Part shown: piece after piece, positions 7,533 through 14,711 of the stretch
Layout: each line of letters starts with the position of its first letter
Position numbering within the stretch: position 1 is the stretch's first letter
From: an uncultured Oscillospiraceae bacterium
Lineage (GTDB): Bacteria; Bacillota; Clostridia; Oscillospirales; Ruminococcaceae
Direction: 5' to 3'
Assembly (NCBI GenBank): GCA_910578255.1
Contig: CAJTQM010000033.1
Span: 1-15,658 of the forward strand
DNA length: 15,658 nucleotides
Translations under genes and position numbers: made by a program
The notes under the pieces: model-generated
Databases searched by the model: none
Told to the model about the DNA's origin: nothing
Seen by the model: the letters and a program-made list of their open reading frames with translations, nothing else

Positions 7533-7991
7533 TCACTGGCGTTTTTCCATCAAGATGGCCGTCACTTCGAACGACTCGTTTCCCGGCATTTTCCCTGAAC
7601 TGGTTTTCAAAGCCGAAAAGCCCATGGATTGGTATAGTCTCAAAGCCGGCTCGTTTCCCGCCAAAACCTCGACGGATAAAGGCCGCTTGGCATGCTTCTG
7701 GACATATTCAATCAGCCTCTTTCCGATGCCGCGCCGCCCATAATCCGGGTCGACATACAGCCAGGCCAACTCATCTTCGGAAAAAGCGGCGAATCCCCGG
7801 ACAGCTCCTTCGAAAACCGCCACGCATACCGTATAGTCGAACAGCCCCTCCCGCACAGACGCCTGGGCAAAAGGAACAAATGCGTCCCAAAGCCCTGCCC
7901 ATTCCAACTCTTTTCGTCTGGCGCGGTCGTGAATTCGTTCCAGCGCCGGCCAATCGTCTTTTGTAAAAGGGCGGACAGTGATTCTCTCCAT
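7533..7991 (-). CDS. GNAT family N-acetyltransferase
   Basis: A compact 152-residue acetyltransferase with the whole GNAT fold. Strand beta-4 and the acetyl-CoA loop are at about 74-97 (ELAWLYVDPDYGRRGIGKRLIEYV), with R-R-G-I-G-K as the pyrophosphate-binding turn. Motif B is at 112-125 (GNEPALRLYQSMGF), with the Asn and Tyr typical of small-molecule or peptide acetyltransferases. The N-terminus MERITVRPFTKDDWPAL is the usual opening for this family. The natural substrate is unknown. The ATG at 7989-7991 is preceded by GAGGAG at about 9 bases. It begins 21 bases after the stop of the membrane-protein gene upstream and is almost certainly co-transcribed with it. It shares only fold-level motifs with the other GNAT protein at 3532-4161. 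Confidence 0.92.
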   Translation of the reverse strand: MERITVRPFTKDDWPALERIHDRARRKELEWAGLWDAFVPFAQASVREGLFDYTVCVAVFEGAVRGFAAFSEDELAWLYVDPDYGRRGIGKRLIEYVQKHAKRPLSVEVLAGNEPALRLYQSMGFSALKTSSGKMPGNESFEVTAILMEKRQ

Positions 7992-8012
7992 CTTCCAGGG
8001 CTCCTCGCAAAA

Positions 8013-8750
8013 CTATCCGTTTTTCTGAAAACTTGCTTTGACAATCGCGTCAAACAGCTGCATCTGGTACGCATAATGGTCGATGACCTTTTGCTTCTCG
8101 TGATCCCGAAGGTAAGCAAGATCCCGCACCACAAAAAATAAATCGTCGCTGACCACCAGAAAGTCCTTAGCAAAAATGGTGTCCCGCACCATCAGCTTGC
8201 AGCCGTCTTTGATGGGTAGATCCGGATATTTTTCGCTCAGATCAATAAAAATCGGATGGGATGCATCCTTTATCATTTCGTTATACTGAATCTCGTCAAA
8301 AATATAGATGGCCGTATCGCTGTCCATTTCCCCCGCCAAAGCGGTGGTGGCGGCCAAATATTCCCGGATATCCTCCGTATCCTCGTCCGGTCGGACGATA
8401 TCCGATTCCAGTCCGTCAACGGACGTATCCTCCTCGCCGACCACCGGAAGCGCCGAATAGCCAAAATAAACATTGATGCCATCCTTGCCGTCATAGTCGC
8501 CCGCGTAATTTTCCAGCTTGTTCTGAATCTGCTCCACATCCAGCGCCGCGGCCGTATCGCTTCGGCACACCAGGTAGACGGTTGCGTCGTACTGCATCTG
8601 ATTGCACATACTGTAAAGGATGCTGCCGCCCAAAATCAATACGCACAGAATGATTACTGTCGGCCATTTATAATAAAACCAGTAGTTTCGAAACCAGTCC
8701 TTCCATCCTCTTTTTTGCATGTCCTCTTTTTTCAGTTGAAACCGGTCCAT
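8013..8750 (-). CDS. Hypothetical single-pass membrane protein
   Basis: A 245-residue protein of no family I recognise. A basic, aromatic-rich N-terminus (residues 1-29, KKEDMQKRGWKDWFRNYWFYYKW) precedes one strongly hydrophobic helix at about 30-48 (PTVIILCVLILGGSILYSM). The remaining ~195 residues are soluble and acidic, with a markedly Asp/Glu-rich stretch at about 110-135 (EEDTSVDGLESDIVRPDEDTED). By the positive-inside rule the N-terminus is cytoplasmic and the acidic domain outside. Its alternating strands and helices (ATVYLVCRSDTAAALDV; DTAIYIFDEIQYNEMI) suggest a folded alpha/beta domain. The start ATG has AGGTGA 5 bases upstream. A -10-like TATGAT lies at 8803-8808 (minus strand) but has no good -35 box. 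It forms an operon with the downstream acetyltransferase. Confidence 0.85.
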   Translation of the reverse strand: MDRFQLKKEDMQKRGWKDWFRNYWFYYKWPTVIILCVLILGGSILYSMCNQMQYDATVYLVCRSDTAAALDVEQIQNKLENYAGDYDGKDGINVYFGYSALPVVGEEDTSVDGLESDIVRPDEDTEDIREYLAATTALAGEMDSDTAIYIFDEIQYNEMIKDASHPIFIDLSEKYPDLPIKDGCKLMVRDTIFAKDFLVVSDDLFFVVRDLAYLRDHEKQKVIDHYAYQMQLFDAIVKASFQKNG

Positions 8751-8761
8751 TTTTTCACCTC

Positions 8762-8790
8762 AAATCTTTGGCCGCCGCCAAAATCTTTGG
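8762..8790 (-). repeat. Short direct repeat with a hairpin in the leader of the membrane-protein gene
   Basis: On the minus strand CCAAAGATTT occurs twice, with starts 19 bases apart, separated by TGGCGGCGG. The spacer also allows a small hairpin TTTGGC/GCCAAA just upstream of the AGGTGA binding site of the gene at 8013-8750. This looks like a partial tandem duplication; a regulatory effect on translation is only a possibility. Confidence 0.4.
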
Positions 8791-8887
8791 GAATCCATCT
8801 TTATCATACGAAATATTCTGGAAAAAGCCATCTATATTTTGTAAACAATCCGCGAATTTTTTGATCTGTTTTTCTGCCGGCAGATAC

Positions 8888-8946
8888 AAAAATCCCCAAG
8901 AGCCTGCGCGGCGAAAAGCCGCCGATTCCAAGCCCTTGGGTTTTTT
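8888..8946 (-). terminator. Terminator downstream of greA
   Basis: A two-part hairpin lies 12 bases after the greA stop. The outer arms are CTTGGG (8935-8940) and CCCAAG (8895-8900); the inner arms GCGGC (8908-8912) and GCCGC (8918-8922) enclose a 5-base GAAAA loop. On the minus strand the structure is followed by ATTTTTG (8887-8893), and on the plus strand by TTTTTT. It separates greA from the membrane-protein/acetyltransferase pair. Confidence 0.75.
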
Positions 8947-8958
8947 CCCTCTTACGTT

Positions 8959-9432
8959 CTATTTGGAAATCTCCAGAATTTTTAAGCGCATGATGCCGGC
9001 GGGGATTTCGACATCTAACTCTTCGTCGATTCGTCCTCCGATCAGCCCTTTTCCCAGCGGGGATTCATCAGAAATCCGGTTTTCCATCGGGTCTGCTTCC
9101 GCCGAGCCGACAATCTGATACTCCTCTTCCTCCTCTAAATCCATATCAAAAATCCGCACCTTAGAGCCTACGCTTACAACGTCGGTGGACAATTCACTTG
9201 TATCGACCACCTCAACCACCTTCAGCATCGCCTCCAGCTGGGTAATTTTCGCCTCGATAATTGCCTGCTCATTTTTTGCTTCATCATATTCGCTGTTCTC
9301 GGATAAATCTCCAAAAGACAGCGCCAGTTTTATTTTTTCGGCAATTTCCTTGCGCCGGACCGTTTTTAAATTCTCAAGCTCCTGCTCAATTTTTTTCAAA
9401 CCGTCCTCTGTCAGACGTTTCTTTTCAGCCAT
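8959..9432 (-). CDS. greA: Transcription elongation factor GreA
   Basis: GreA inserts its coiled coil into the secondary channel of RNA polymerase and triggers cleavage of backtracked transcripts. The 157-residue protein has the standard length. The N-terminal coiled coil spans about 1-75, with the catalytic acidic tip at 38-51 (LSFGDLSENSEYDE; Asp42 and Glu45 correspond to the conserved metal-binding pair). The C-terminal FKBP-like domain follows (VSVGSKVRIFDMDLEEEEEYQIVGSAEADP...SDESPLGKGLIG). The ATG at 9430-9432 gives the usual MAEKKRLTEDGLKKIEQEL, with GAAAGGAAG about 8 bases upstream. Longer in-frame readings up to 9636 cross the promoter and the neighbouring gene and are rejected. A near-perfect promoter and a terminator frame the gene as its own transcription unit. 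Confidence 0.97.
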   Translation of the reverse strand: MAEKKRLTEDGLKKIEQELENLKTVRRKEIAEKIKLALSFGDLSENSEYDEAKNEQAIIEAKITQLEAMLKVVEVVDTSELSTDVVSVGSKVRIFDMDLEEEEEYQIVGSAEADPMENRISDESPLGKGLIGGRIDEELDVEIPAGIMRLKILEISK

Positions 9433-9477
9433 AAATACATCTTCCTTTCTATCCGTGCCGTTGCAGACAGTAGTAGT

Positions 9478-9507
9478 ATTATAATTCAGCCCTCGTCTTT
9501 CTGTCAA
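9478..9507 (-). promoter_or_regulatory. Consensus sigma-A promoter of greA
   Basis: On the minus strand TTGACA (9502-9507) and TATAAT (9478-9483) match the sigma-A consensus at all 12 positions, with an 18-base spacer. The greA start lies 45 bases downstream of the -10 box. This is the best promoter in the window and predicts strong constitutive expression of greA. Confidence 0.88.
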
Positions 9508-9541
9508 GCCACAAACTGAAAACCTTCTGTGAACAAACCCA

Positions 9542-10339
9542 TTACCGGTCCCGGCAGCTTTCCGACGAAAGGCGGACCAGTTCGCTCCAGCTGATGACGA
9601 TGCCATTCTGCCTCCCCTGGCAGGGGATTTTCTCAAGCGGCAGCCATCCTTCTTTTAAACAAGCTGCCAGAAAGTCCTGCTCCGAAATTCCCTGGGGCGG
9701 GCTCCAGCCGCCAAATACCGACAGCGACGGTTCCAAGCAGATCCCCTTTCCCCGCTGCGGCGCCGCTGTTAAAACGGTTCCGTAAAATCCCCGCCAAGGC
9801 CGCAGCCATCCTTCCGGATCCAGCAGCAGTCCTCCAGAGCGCTTTGGTAGGTCCGGACTATGAAGCAGCACAACGCCGTATTCCTCCAGCAGTTCCTTGG
9901 CCAGCGCCTGGCGGTGGCTTTCCCTTTCACTGATCACAGAAAACGCCGGGCTGCAAAAAATCCATTCTTTCAGCCACTCCTGCCTTTTTCCCTCCCGGTC
10001 GGCCAGAATCATCTTCCGACCGCTCATCGGGCAATCCAGCTGCTTGAGCAAAAAGCCCGCCGATTGGTGGAAAAAGCTTTCCCGCCAGGATCCTGCCTCA
10101 AAAAGCGGAAAGCCTTCCGGCGCATCCAATCCCTTTGGCAACAGAAGCGATCCGCCTTTGGGAACCGCTTTTTCCAGCTGATCCCACCGCACCTTACGGT
10201 CGCAAACCCGCAAAACCCGGTAATCCCCCCAGGGACATTGGCGCGTTTCCTCCGCCAGCGCATATCTATGAAGGCGAAGCTTGCATTTTTCCCAAAACTT
10301 TTTTTCTTTCCACCGCTCGACCTCGACTACAGCAATCAT
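9542..10339 (-). CDS. Hypothetical protein, 265 residues, no family recognised
   Basis: I do not recognise this protein. It is soluble, without signal peptide or membrane helix, Trp- and Arg/Lys-rich. It contains several alternating strand-helix segments, e.g. about 127-190 (RKMILADREGKRQEWLKEW, PAFSVISERESHRQALAKELLEEYGVVLLHS), which hints at an alpha/beta, possibly Rossmann-like, central fold; this is inference from pattern only. The C-terminal third (GGLLLDPEGWLRPWRGFYGTVLTA) has short beta segments. The ATG at 10337-10339 is chosen because AAGGGGA (10346-10352) sits 6 bases upstream and a promoter lies just ahead; the 18 residues possible upstream overlap that promoter. Position between an S41 peptidase terminator and greA gives no functional clue. 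Confidence 0.8.
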   Translation of the reverse strand: MIAVVEVERWKEKKFWEKCKLRLHRYALAEETRQCPWGDYRVLRVCDRKVRWDQLEKAVPKGGSLLLPKGLDAPEGFPLFEAGSWRESFFHQSAGFLLKQLDCPMSGRKMILADREGKRQEWLKEWIFCSPAFSVISERESHRQALAKELLEEYGVVLLHSPDLPKRSGGLLLDPEGWLRPWRGFYGTVLTAAPQRGKGICLEPSLSVFGGWSPPQGISEQDFLAACLKEGWLPLEKIPCQGRQNGIVISWSELVRLSSESCRDR

Positions 10340-10364
10340 CCGGCATCCCCTTTTGGTACAGGCT

Positions 10365-10393
10365 GTTATACTGTATGCCTGGCCGGCTGACAA
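10365..10393 (-). promoter_or_regulatory. Sigma-A promoter of the 265-residue unknown gene
   Basis: On the minus strand TTGTCA (10388-10393) and TATAAC (10365-10370) are separated by 17 bases, each matching consensus at 5 of 6 positions. The start codon is 26 bases downstream of the -10 box. It lies immediately after the terminator of the S41 gene, so the unknown gene is an independent transcription unit. Confidence 0.75.
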
Positions 10394-10410
10394 TATACAT
10401 CAGGACGCAT

Positions 10411-10447
10411 AAAACGCCGGAACCGCAAAAAGCTTTCCGGCGTTTTT
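10411..10447 (-). terminator. Terminator of the ftsE-ftsX-M23-S41 operon
   Basis: The arms AAAACGCCGGAA (10411-10422) and TTCCGGCGTTTT (10435-10446) pair perfectly around a 12-base loop, beginning 8 bases past the S41 stop on the minus strand. The U tract on the minus strand is short (TTTT from the stem itself); on the plus strand TTTTTCTTTTC follows. Confidence 0.8.
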
Positions 10448-10454
10448 CTTTTCT

Positions 10455-11785
10455 TTACGCGGCGGAACTTTCCGAAGAAGATTCTTCCTCGTCGTCCTCC
10501 TGTGCGTCGGAACTCTCCCAAGACGACTGGGAGAATTCCTCAGTTTGGCTGCTTTCCTGCTCCTGCGTCGCCGACTGACTGCTGCCGGAAGGCTCGATGC
10601 CTTCACCCCGCAAGGAACTGATCACTACCTCCAGCGCCTTTCTCAGCTGCGGATCGGTCATCTCGTCCAAATTCTCCAGATTGGCCTCCATATCTGCCGT
10701 CAATTCCACCTCATAATCCGGCTTGATCCCTTCGCCGTCATAGCTGATCCCGCTGGGCGGCAGATAACGCGCTACCGTAACATTTATGGCCGAGCCGTCG
10801 TTGAGTTTTTTCACCGCCTGCATCGTTCCCTTGCCGTAGGTGGTGGTCCCAACCGATTTGGCTTTATTGTAATCCCGCAGTGCTTGGGTGAACAACTCCG
10901 CCGCGCTGGCCGTTCGATTATTGGTCAGCACGACCATCGGCAGGTTTATTTCATTTTCATCGCTTTTGGCCAAAATATCTACCGTACCGTCTTTATAAAC
11001 GGCCGAAACAATATCCCCCTCCGGCAGCAGCTTATCCAGCATTTTAGTCACAGAGGTAAGGGTTCCGCCGCCGTTGTTGCGCATATCGAATATCAAAGCC
11101 TGCGCGCCTTGGCCAATTAAAACGTCAACCTGATTGGAAAACTGGGTCGAGGTGCTGTCGTTAAATTCCTTGACCTGCACTCGATCATCCGGGAGAAAAC
11201 CGTTGGGACGTCAACCTTCCGGCGGGTCACTTCAATGGTGGTATCCTCTGATTCCCGGCGATAGGTGATATTCACCTTGCTGCCCTCTTCCCCGCGGATT
11301 GCCTGGGACGCCTGCTCGTAGGTTTCCGCATTCACATCCAGATCGTCTACTTTAATGATCAAATCCCCCGGCTGCAATCCTACAATCGCTGCCGGTGATT
11401 CTTCGTAAACTTCCCTGATCAGAATATATCCGCTGGGATCCATTTCCGCCATAACGCCAATACCGACAATGCGTCCTTCCAGATCAATCATATACGCTTC
11501 GTATTCTTCCGGAGTAAAATACCTTCCGTATTTGTCCCCGGAGCCAATTACATAACCATCTGCCAGCGCTTCATTTAAAGCGTCCTCATCAATGTCGTTG
11601 ATATAATTGGCGCGGATGATCCGATCCAATTCCGAAAGCTTGCTGTACATGGTTTCCCGCTCTTTTAAATTATAGACCTTCCCGTTAAAAACATCCATAT
11701 AATAGATCATGGTAATCGAAAAGGTAACCGCCGCAGCCATGATCATCAACGTAATCGTTGCCCCTAAGGATATTTTTTTATTCAT
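10455..11785 (-). pseudogene. S41 family C-terminal processing peptidase, frameshifted by an apparent ~16-base deletion
   Basis: A CtpA/CtpB-type serine protease, membrane-anchored and acting outside the cell. The N-terminal part (11785 down to about 11181) has a signal anchor at about 7-30, then a PDZ domain at about 105-190 (VGIGVMAEMDPSGYILI...PGDLIIKVDD). It reads VDVPTVFSRMIE and then leaves frame. The remainder continues one frame over from 11180: QVKEFNDSTSTQF, the LIFDMRNNGGGTL core, catalytic Ser in NRTASAAE and catalytic Lys in TYGKGTMQ, and a Ser/Glu-rich tail. Homologues have about five residues (x-x-V-G-Y) at the join, so roughly 16 bases are missing. Restored length is about 448, normal for the family. 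Start: ATG at 11783-11785 with GGGAG upstream. It is last in the ftsEX-M23 operon. Without repair, only an inactive PDZ fragment is made. Confidence 0.9.
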
Positions 11786-11829
11786 CTGTTTTCTCCCATC
11801 TTGATAGTAAAAAATGTCACATCACACGT

Positions 11830-13062
11830 CTATTGCAGATACTCCAGAGGATTGGTGTGCTTTCCGTTGACCCGAATTTCAAAATGGATATGGGGGCCGG
11901 TGGACCAACCGGTTGAGCCAACTCTGGAAATGGTCTGCCCGCGGGTTACATAGTCGCCCACGCTGACTAAAATCTCGCTGTTATGCGCATACAAAGTTGT
12001 GTATCCGCCGCCGTGGTCCAAAATCAGGTACTTGCCATATCCTTTTCCCGGCGTGTAGCTGGTATTGACAAATACCACCTTGCCGGAATTGGATGCCACA
12101 ACAGGCGTACCGTAAATATTGGAGCCGGAAATGTCAATTCCCGTATGAAAATCGCTCCCGTTAAACCGCCATCCGTAATAGGAGGTGATGTTTCTGTAGC
12201 TGGGCGAGGGCCATCCAAAGGTCCCGCCGACAAAATCTCCCATGGAATCCAGCTTGGCGTAGATGGCGTCAATATCCGCCTGGACAGCGGCCATCTCCGC
12301 CTGAGTCGCCGCTTTGTCCTTATTAAACTGCTCCTCCAGCGCCGCAATATCCTGGATTTGCTGCCGGGTCTGGCCCAGCTGCTGGTTAAGAGCAAGCGTC
12401 AACTGATCCAGCTGCGCTTTTGCCGCTTCCACCTCGGAACGGGTCTGTTCGATCTGCTCTTTCGCCTGTTCAATCGCTTCCCGGTCGGCAATCAGCTGTT
12501 CAATGACCTCTTTGTCCCGTTCGGCAATCCGCTCCATAATTTCAGAGCGGGTCAGAAAATCATAAAAGCTATCCGCCCCCAAAATAAGGCCCAAAGCCGT
12601 CTCGTCACCCCGCAGATAGGAGGAACGGACCCGCTTTTTAAAAAGGGTATAGTTTTCATCGATTTCTTGGGATTTCTCTTCGATTTCTCCCTCTTTCTGG
12701 GCGATATTCTCGCCCAGCAGGGCGATTTTCTCATTCACCACCTGAATTTGCTGACGGGTCAGCGAGATCTGATGGTCAATCTGCTGCTTTTGCGCCAGCG
12801 CTTTTTCCTTGTCCGATTTTGCCCGATTGATATTTTTCTCTATCTCATCCTGTTGATTCTGAAGATCCTTCAGCTGGGATCCCAGATCTGCCAGCGCGTC
12901 CTTGTAATCCTCCTGGGCGGTATCCTGTTCGGGAACCGAACCGCTGACATCTGCCGGCGCATCAACGGCAAAAACGCTGAAGCCGCCTTTTTGCCCGCCT
13001 AAAAGAAGCGACAGGCAAAGAGCCGCACTGGCCGTTTTAAAAAGAACCTTTTTAAAACCCAA
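11830..13062 (-). CDS. Coiled-coil M23 peptidase (PcsB/CwlO/EnvC-like), likely FtsEX effector
   Basis: A secreted peptidoglycan-hydrolase-type protein of 410 residues. The signal peptide is at 1-33 (KK...ALCLSLLLGG...VFAVDA). A long Gln/Glu/Lys-rich coiled coil runs about 50-275, split by a short break near 150-170 (RGDETALGLILGADSFYDFL), as in PcsB and EnvC. The C-terminal LytM/M23 domain (about 285-408) keeps all zinc and catalytic residues: His306 and Asp310 (FHTGID), His360 (LYAH), and His391/His393 (PHIHFE). It should therefore be an active endopeptidase, unlike degenerate EnvC. The start is the TTG at 13060-13062: no ATG or GTG fits before the signal peptide. GGAGG ends only 1 base upstream, too close; AAAGGA at 9 bases may serve. 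Directly downstream of ftsX by 37 bases, it is the expected partner of FtsEX. Confidence 0.93.
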   Translation of the reverse strand: MGFKKVLFKTASAALCLSLLLGGQKGGFSVFAVDAPADVSGSVPEQDTAQEDYKDALADLGSQLKDLQNQQDEIEKNINRAKSDKEKALAQKQQIDHQISLTRQQIQVVNEKIALLGENIAQKEGEIEEKSQEIDENYTLFKKRVRSSYLRGDETALGLILGADSFYDFLTRSEIMERIAERDKEVIEQLIADREAIEQAKEQIEQTRSEVEAAKAQLDQLTLALNQQLGQTRQQIQDIAALEEQFNKDKAATQAEMAAVQADIDAIYAKLDSMGDFVGGTFGWPSPSYRNITSYYGWRFNGSDFHTGIDISGSNIYGTPVVASNSGKVVFVNTSYTPGKGYGKYLILDHGGGYTTLYAHNSEILVSVGDYVTRGQTISRVGSTGWSTGPHIHFEIRVNGKHTNPLEYLQ

Positions 13063-13099
13063 TCCTCCACGTCCTTTCGTTTTTTGCGATTTTCTCTCT

Positions 13100-14005
13100 T
13101 TAAACTTTCAGGTGCTTACGCACAAAGATCATGCTGCCAAACACGCCGATCGCCACGCCGCCTGTTATAAAACTGGCAAACAGCTGCTTTGCCACCTGGG
13201 AAAACGGCACCAGATTCTTTAAAAACGCCGAAAACCCGGTAGAGGTCTGCGTTTGCACATAGTCGATCAGATATGTGTAGCCGCCCCATAAGATCAGGTA
13301 GGCAATACAGGCGGAAATTACTCCCAGCAAAATTCCCTCGACGATAAAAGGCATACGGATAAATAAATCCGTTGCGCCAACAAACTTCATGATATTGATC
13401 TCTTTGCGACGGTTAAACACCGTCACCTTAATGGTGTTGGCGATGATAATCAGCGTAACCGACAAAAGAATCACCACAATACCGGATCCGCCGATATAAA
13501 CCGCCCTTTTAATGCCGGTAACCGTTTCCGCCACATTGGTGGGCGCGTTGACCTGCATAATCCCGGGGATGGACTCAATTTGGGCAATCGACTCGTCAAT
13601 CTGGGAAAGGTCTCTGAGTGTAATGCGGAAGGACAGCGGAAAAACCTCGTCCTTATCCGCCTCCAGACTTTCCAGCAAACTGTCGGGAACGATTTCGCTG
13701 TATCGCTCCAGCGCCTCCTCGCGGGAGACAAAGGAGTAGGAAGACACATTATCATTTCTGTCCAAAGCCGCCTTGACCGCATCGACCGAAGCATCGTCGG
13801 CGCTGTCCTCTAAAAAAGCGACCATTTCATTTTGGTTTTCCACATAGCTGACCATTCCGTTCAGGTTGATGGAAAGCAAAATGGCGCTGCCGATTAAAAG
13901 CATACAGGAAACCAAAATACCGATAGAGGCCAGCGACATCATCCGGTTTACCCAGATATTCCGTCCGCCCTCCTTGAGCAAATAGGTAAAGCTGGAACCC
14001 TTCAT
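13100..14005 (-). CDS. ftsX: Cell division ABC transporter permease FtsX
   Basis: A 301-residue integral membrane protein that pairs with FtsE and relays ATP hydrolysis to an extracellular peptidoglycan hydrolase. The topology is classic: TM1 about 25-47, a large extracellular loop about 48-168 that contacts the hydrolase's coiled coil, then TM2 about 170-193, TM3 about 220-244 and TM4 about 273-294. The conserved cytoplasmic segment FNRRKEINIMKFVGATD (197-213) is intact. The ATG at 14003-14005 overlaps the ftsE stop as ATGA, and GGAGG lies 5 bases upstream, so translation is coupled to ftsE. A TTG four codons earlier is less likely. The M23 peptidase gene follows after 37 bases. Confidence 0.96.
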   Translation of the reverse strand: MKGSSFTYLLKEGGRNIWVNRMMSLASIGILVSCMLLIGSAILLSINLNGMVSYVENQNEMVAFLEDSADDASVDAVKAALDRNDNVSSYSFVSREEALERYSEIVPDSLLESLEADKDEVFPLSFRITLRDLSQIDESIAQIESIPGIMQVNAPTNVAETVTGIKRAVYIGGSGIVVILLSVTLIIIANTIKVTVFNRRKEINIMKFVGATDLFIRMPFIVEGILLGVISACIAYLILWGGYTYLIDYVQTQTSTGFSAFLKNLVPFSQVAKQLFASFITGGVAIGVFGSMIFVRKHLKV

Positions 14006-14679
14006 CGCCGCCTCCAATCTGCGTCGTCCGCCACAACGCTGCCGCCATTGATGGTAATGACTCGATGATTAAACTGGGCGACCAGATCATGTTCATGGGT
14101 CACCATTAAAACAGTGGTGCCCACCTTATTGATTTCATTTAAAAGGTCTACAATCTCGTAAGAAAGTTCCGGATCAATATTCCCGGTGGGCTCGTCCGCA
14201 ATAATCAGCTTGGGATTGTTCACAAGAGCCCTGGCCAGCGCCACACGCTGCTGCTCGCCGCCGGAAAGTTCGTTCATTTTGCACCGCGCCTTAGATGCCA
14301 ATCCCACCAAACTCAGGATATAAGGCACACGCCGGCGGATATCCCGGGTGGAAACATTGGTTACACGCAAAGCAAACGCCACGTTATCGTAAACGTTCAT
14401 GGTTGGAATCAATCGGAAATCCTGGAAAACCACGCCTAACGAACGGCGAAAACCGGGGATTTGCCGGCGTTTCAGCCGGTTGACTGAATAGCCGTTGACC
14501 TCAATTGCGCCTGAAGAGGGGACCTCCTCGCGCAGCAAAAGCTTAATCAGTGTGCTTTTTCCCGCGCCAGATGATCCGACAATAAAGACGAACTCGCCGT
14601 CCTCAATCTCCAGATCCACGTTTCTAAGCGCTTTTGTGCCGTTATCATATGTCTTTGATACATTGGAAAAACGAATCAA
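14002..14679 (-). CDS. ftsE: Cell division ABC transporter ATP-binding protein FtsE
   Basis: The cytoplasmic ATPase of the FtsEX complex, 225 residues, the usual length. All ABC motifs are present: Walker A GSSGAGKST (35-43), Q-loop FQDFRLIP (85-92), signature LSGGEQQ (138-144), Walker B LIIADEP (158-164) and switch His195 (MVTHEHD). The sequence VFQDFRLIPTMNVYDNVAFAL is characteristic of FtsE rather than of other ABC ATPases. The start is a TTG at 14677-14679, giving the family N-terminus MIRFSNVSKTY; the region upstream is GAGGGCGGGTG, a weak binding site. It lies 32 bases after the regulator gene with no clear terminator between, so the regulator's transcript may also feed ftsEX. Confidence 0.96.
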   Translation of the reverse strand: MIRFSNVSKTYDNGTKALRNVDLEIEDGEFVFIVGSSGAGKSTLIKLLLREEVPSSGAIEVNGYSVNRLKRRQIPGFRRSLGVVFQDFRLIPTMNVYDNVAFALRVTNVSTRDIRRRVPYILSLVGLASKARCKMNELSGGEQQRVALARALVNNPKLIIADEPTGNIDPELSYEIVDLLNEINKVGTTVLMVTHEHDLVAQFNHRVITINGGSVVADDADWRRR

Positions 14680-14711
14680 TTTGCACCCGCCCTCACAGAC
14701 CCGATGGTCTT

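Noticed and set aside
9433..9636. N-terminal extension of greA by about 68 residues
   Set aside because: The extension runs through a perfect consensus promoter and into the neighbouring gene; the ATG at 9432 gives the standard GreA N-terminus.
11786..11829. Terminator between the M23 and S41 genes
   Set aside because: There is a T run (ATTTTTTAC on the minus strand) but no stable stem in front of it, so the two genes are taken as one operon.
11983..13002. A 339-codon plus-strand open frame
   Set aside because: It lies entirely opposite the M23 coiled-coil gene, whose Gln/Glu/Lys codons keep the complement open. It has no domain, no binding site and a composition unlike its neighbours.
14697..14710. 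Hairpin AGACC/GGTCT between the regulator and ftsE
   Set aside because: The stem has only 5 base pairs and no T run follows on the minus strand, so it is not supported as a terminator.
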